64,000 bases of DNA, from contig CM037874.1 of assembly GCA_021292105.1 (NCBI GenBank), positions 6,990,178 through 7,054,177 on the forward strand. Direction: 5' to 3'. This DNA is from Anadara kagoshimensis. Taxonomy: Eukaryota > Mollusca > Bivalvia > Arcoida > Arcidae. Shown here one piece after another: positions 28,901 through 33,600 of this stretch (position 1 is its first letter; every line of letters starts with the position of its first letter). The notes below the pieces were generated by a model. It did not search any database. It was given only the letters and a program-made list of their open reading frames with translations, and was not told the origin of the DNA. A program made the position numbers and the translations under genes.

Positions 28901-30607
28901 CATTTTTTAAGATCACTTCTAATCTAGATTAAAACATTTGTATTTAATTTTGACAAAAATATTCAATAGTAGTTCCAAAAAGAGATTACATAAATTTGCT
29001 AAATATAAGTTATGGAACATCTGAGCTAAGGAATGATTGTGAAACTGGGGCCTGGTGCTACTTGCAAAGTAAATTATCAGTAGAGGTCCATTGTTCTTGT
29101 TTGAAAAGTAAATAAGTTAACAGTAAATTATGTATCTTTTATTGTTTATTAGATCTATGTGAAAAATACAATAATAAATATTTCAGTGATTTGATTTACA
29201 TTAGATGTTTTGTTGTTATTTATTGAAATTAATCAGACAATATTTTATTCTTATTTCCAGTCGAAAAAGACTTGAAATTTATGGCCATAGACATTATCAC
29301 AATATCCAAGTCCCCGTGTACACAGTTCATATCACTCAAGGCTTCGGTCATTTTATCCAATATAGAAAAAAGAATTAAATAATACGTTGGGAACGAATGA
29401 TATGTGTTCTTGGTATTGATGAGTCATTTGGCTCAATTTCAAAATGTAAATTTCGCGGTATCATCATTAACATGGCTGACATGCATGGACTTCCAGAACG
29501 ATTTTCAGTACAAAAAGTCTGTATGAAATATTTTAACAAGTGCCTGATGAAAAAAGACATGCATCTATAAATTCTGAAGAGCCGTGTGCGTTTCCACGGT
29601 GTTGTATTCCTTTAAAATTGCTACTAACTTGAATGGTACCAATCACCTGCTAATATGACAAGTCATGATTTTTTTCTTTGACGTTAGCGACTTTTCCCCT
29701 TTGCTCTTTGACCTTACCGATTTGTCGCTTACAGAAGTCGTCTATAGATATCAATAAATCAAATTATTGATATCACTAAATAGTGAATAAATAGTAAAAC
29801 GGCGCCCCATAGTAAGAAGTATTTCACAAATGACTTAAAGATATTGAACCTATAACACTTAAACAGACCTACTACATCGTCTACAGCAACCAAAATGAAT
29901 TAATGCATGCACAAACAGTAAAAGTTAATCTGGAAGTAACGTTTACCAACTAATATCAAAATTGGTCAACCGACACCGGAATTAAGTATAATAGTTTATA
30001 GCGAAAACCCCTACGCCCTGGCGGAAAAACTTGCGATTACCAATTATTGATCGATGAACAGACAGAACTCACTTTTCAAGGGTTATACATCTTTTTTCTT
30101 TACTATGTAAATAATCTTCTTAAATGAAACATAAATATTTATTTAAAGATTTGGAAATACACATTCCTTACTTAAAAGATTTTAGCCAGAAAACTTATCA
30201 GTCGTAAAACCAATTAAGACTCATTTTAAACCGTTTTACTCTTTAACTATGCTTTCTACAAATATTGAGTTTGTCAGATTGAAACCTTAAGTTATATTTC
30301 TGTTCAAACAAAACATGATTTATACAAAGAAATATGTACACCCATATATCTTTTTTATGTTTACCTGATAAGTTTGAATCGGGTATACCAAAAATGAGAT
30401 CATCAGAAAATATCATAATATTGCATTACACCTATTTTATTTGTAATACAAGTATATATTATATATACGTGCCATGGGATAATTAAAACTGCACAACACA
30501 GCTAACCAATTTAATTTCTGTGATTAATAATTAAATTTATTTACATAAAACTTATGACACCGTTAAAACTGTGAAAAGCCAAACTTATAAAAAAGTTATT
30601 CAAAACG

Positions 30608-30663
<56 letters not shown>

Positions 30664-33600
30664 AGGCTTTATTGTAGTAAAATAGCCCATTATGTTTGGC
30701 TAGTAGTATGATAACGGTTTGTGCCATCTGCAATGAACGGGGGCACAGATTTGTTCCCATAGGGATACTGGTCATTTCTTAGTTTCAAGCCGGGGTTGTC
30801 AGATTGTCAGAAAAGATGAAAATGACATATATCACATGATATTTATTTATTTATTTTCTCAGCGCTTTTTAAGTTCATATTTTGTTCTTACAAGTACTTT
30901 TTTATCACTTAACCCTTCCACGCCGCAGTTTGGAACACCACAGAAGTGTTTCATCTATATCTACTAATTTTAGCATTTTCTAAAGGTTTCAATAATTCAA
31001 ACGAAATCAACAGAACTGATATCCCACTGATTTTAGTAACATTATACTAGTTATAAATTACACAATTATATAGTCACGTTATACTGTTATATATACAGCC
31101 ATTATACTAGTTATAAATTACACAATTATATAGTCACGTTATACGGTTATATATACAGCCATTATACTAGTTATAAATTACACAATTATATAGTCACGTT
31201 ATACTGTTATATATACAGCCATTATACTAGTTATAAATATCACAATTATATAGTCACGTACGTTATACTGTTATATATACAACACAGACCTGTCCAAAGT
31301 CTAACATTAACCTAACGAAAATGAATCGAAGGTGGCCGATATGTAACAGGAAAGAGTCCGAACCCGGGACCTCCCGCACTATAGGCGAGTGCTCTACCAC
31401 TGAGCTACCCAGACCGCTACATTCCTCCCTTCCTTTTTTTGATTCAACTCCCTTGAATCGAAACTACCAGGTTCCACCCTGGTAGCAACCTCTTGGTCGG
31501 CCACTTCCCAGGGTCGGACGAGCCCCCAAATGTAACAGGAAAGAGAAAAAATGCCAGGGTCGGACCGGGGATCGAACCCGGGACCTCCCGCACTATAGGC
31601 GAGTGCTCTACCACTGAGCTACCCAGACCGCTACAGATATTTTGATAGTAAGCGATCGAAAAACTGACCAAGGATAGATAAATAACAGCTACAGAAATAC
31701 AGGTAGCTGCGGGTCCAGATAAGCTACCGTATCGGCACTAATACGCCGGAAAGCTCAGTGTTAAACTTTTGACAGGTGTGTATTGTAAATTGACACCCTA
31801 TTTATTTTAAACCTAGATTTAATTTATGGTGACTGAATTCATAATAAATGGTTTATAACACTACTTGTTAAAAAGTTGTGTGTTACATAATAGTTTTTCC
31901 AATAAATAATGAATGTATATATGTATCGATTGTTCATTTTCAGTAGGTGTAACAAGCCAACTCTATAGAAGCATGCTAATGGCATTAGTAACGAGTGTAA
32001 ATTAAAATGTCATTATAGAGCATACTCTGACTAATGACTTCTCAGTATAATCGGAACCATACCCGTATTGACACGAAATTGCTAGCAATAATTTTAAAGA
32101 GAATTTTATTTTAAGGAAAAGAGTTCAATTCAAATCGAAAAACCATAGTCAATTCATTTCCAAATCACAACCCCAAAGCAAAGTAAGAACCAGACATTTT
32201 ATATAAAACAAGTGGACTCCGGGGAAGCGAGGCCAGGTGCTCCGGAAGAGTAAACATCTCCGTCACCTAGCTAAACCCGCCACGAGTCTAATCATACAGT
32301 CCAACCTGTCTTAAAGGCCAACTCTATATAGGGGCCACTTGCAATAAAGGCCAGTAGAATTTTATCCCAATTGTTCTTTATTCATATTATTTGAAACTGT
32401 ATGTAAAAACCACCTGCCTATAAAGGCCATTTTTCCTGGTTCCCTTGGGTGGACTCTATAGACAGGTTTGACTGTAATTGGGAATGAAAGTAACATGAAT
32501 TTATGGGATGTCAAATATATCCAGGGTAATTTTGGATACATGCTGAGACTTAAAAACGATGTTGTGATGACGGCAAAAAATGTAAGAATTTTAATTCAAG
32601 ATACCATCAGAGTCTCTACATATCATTTGAAAATAAGCATAAACTTTGCTCTCAATAGATGGATGAAAAGTGAAAAAAAGAATCCTTTAAAAATGTAGTT
32701 GGAAGCAAAACAATTTTAATATTCCCAATGACTATTTCTAAATTTCTAGTTGCATTATGAATAACAATGATACTGGTATCACTATTGGTTAAGAAACAAT
32801 TAGATCTGGTCTACGTACAGCAGGACAATTTAAATGCCTGTGTTCAGCGTTTCAAAGCAATACTTAAAAGCGTGAATAACATGTACGCCCATCCATCGAC
32901 TACAACAAAACACCAATGTTTCTAGAATCTATTACTTACAGCTTTAACAGACTTCGGCCCACTTTAGAACAAGCTGTTTGATAAGTGATGTTCAGTACCC
33001 GTCTGATGTAGACTTCGGCCCACTTTAGAACAAGCTGTTTGATAAGTGATGTTCAATACCCGTCTGATGCTATTTTTTTCTACCAGTGCAAAATGATGCA
33101 CAGATTATGTTTGTTGATGTTTGCTGTTGTGTTGCTATGTGGACTTAGTGAACTTCTTCATTTGTATTCCTTACAGAGGACAAGAACCAATTGGAGTCGA
33201 ACAATTTAATCATTTACTTTTATGTTGTACCTTTATAAATTGTATTTCCTGTCAAAGCACAATAGCCCTCTAATAGCGTGAGAGGTTTTTAAATTGTAAT
33301 TGTTGTGGGATTAGAGTAGTTTGGAAAGTTGTGACATCATAAACAGAACACGTTCGCAGCATCTCCTGTAAAAAATGTTTTGGGTGTATATAAATTTACG
33401 TACCATAGGAGGAGCTGTCCGTGGTCTATGATAGTTAATATACCGTTTTGGCTGTTTAGAGGTGTCAGGAGTAGTTCTTCCTGATCGTTGAGATGCTCTT
33501 GAACTGGCAGAAATCGGCCTTGACCTTCCAGGACAAGGATCATAATAGCCACATGCTGTCGAAGGTCTTTCTCTAAAAAGGTCGCCATGCATGTGATCAT

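Larger units (their letters stand above)
26163..29808. mobile_element. ISL2EU-like (PIF/Harbinger-related) DNA transposon, internally degraded
   Basis: The termini GGGGCGCCGTTCTACTATTT and its right-end counterpart form an inverted repeat of about 40 bp with two mismatches, flanked by AT on both sides (possible 2-bp target duplication; AGT/AGT is also possible). Inverted similarity continues inward through GATATC palindromes, TATAGACGACTTC and GGTCAAAGGGGAAAA. Inside are a plus-strand SAP and SWIM-start ORF (26771-27357) and a minus-strand transposase-like frame (27709-28173). Known ISL2EU elements encode a DDE transposase together with a YqaJ-type nuclease protein; the pairing here is compatible with that family. 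The DDE catalytic part and the YqaJ part are absent, and a family C MITE (28800-29052) is inserted, so this copy is non-autonomous. Sits in gene 1 intron 1. Confidence 0.75.
31342..31635 (-). mobile_element. TRIM: miniature LTR retrotransposon with tRNA-like LTRs
   Basis: Read on the minus strand: 5' LTR 31531-31635 (TGTAGCGG...TGTTACA, 105 bp), two spacer bases, a primer binding site complementary to tRNA-Pro (TGGGGGCTCGTCCG, 31515-31528), a 90-bp non-coding interior, a polypurine tract (AAAAAAAGGAAGGGAGGAA, 31422-31440), then the 3' LTR 31342-31421 (80 bp, with an internal 25-bp deletion). The flanks are GATA on both sides (31338-31341 and 31636-31639), a 4-bp target duplication. No protein is encoded, so movement would need enzymes in trans. 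The small minus-strand ORF at 31444-31671 is a translation of the tRNA-like repeat, not a gene. Confidence 0.85.
31282..31787. mobile_element. MITE family F, copy 1, interrupted by the TRIM
   Basis: Left end ACACAGACCTGTCCAAAGTC and right end TTTTGACAGGTGTGTATTGT are inverted repeats shared with copy 2 (48166-48564). Without the TRIM at 31342-31635 and one copy of GATA the element would be about 208 bp. Confidence 0.8.

Noticed and set aside
31444..31671. 75-codon minus-strand ORF (GSSVVEHSPIVREVPGSIPG)
   Set aside because: A translation of the tRNA-like LTR, a wording that recurs wherever such tRNA-derived repeats are translated.
32940..33062. Minus-strand exon in the 61-bp duplication with a strong donor
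   Set aside because: In the phase required by gene 1 exons 1 and 2 it contains a stop or has the wrong length.
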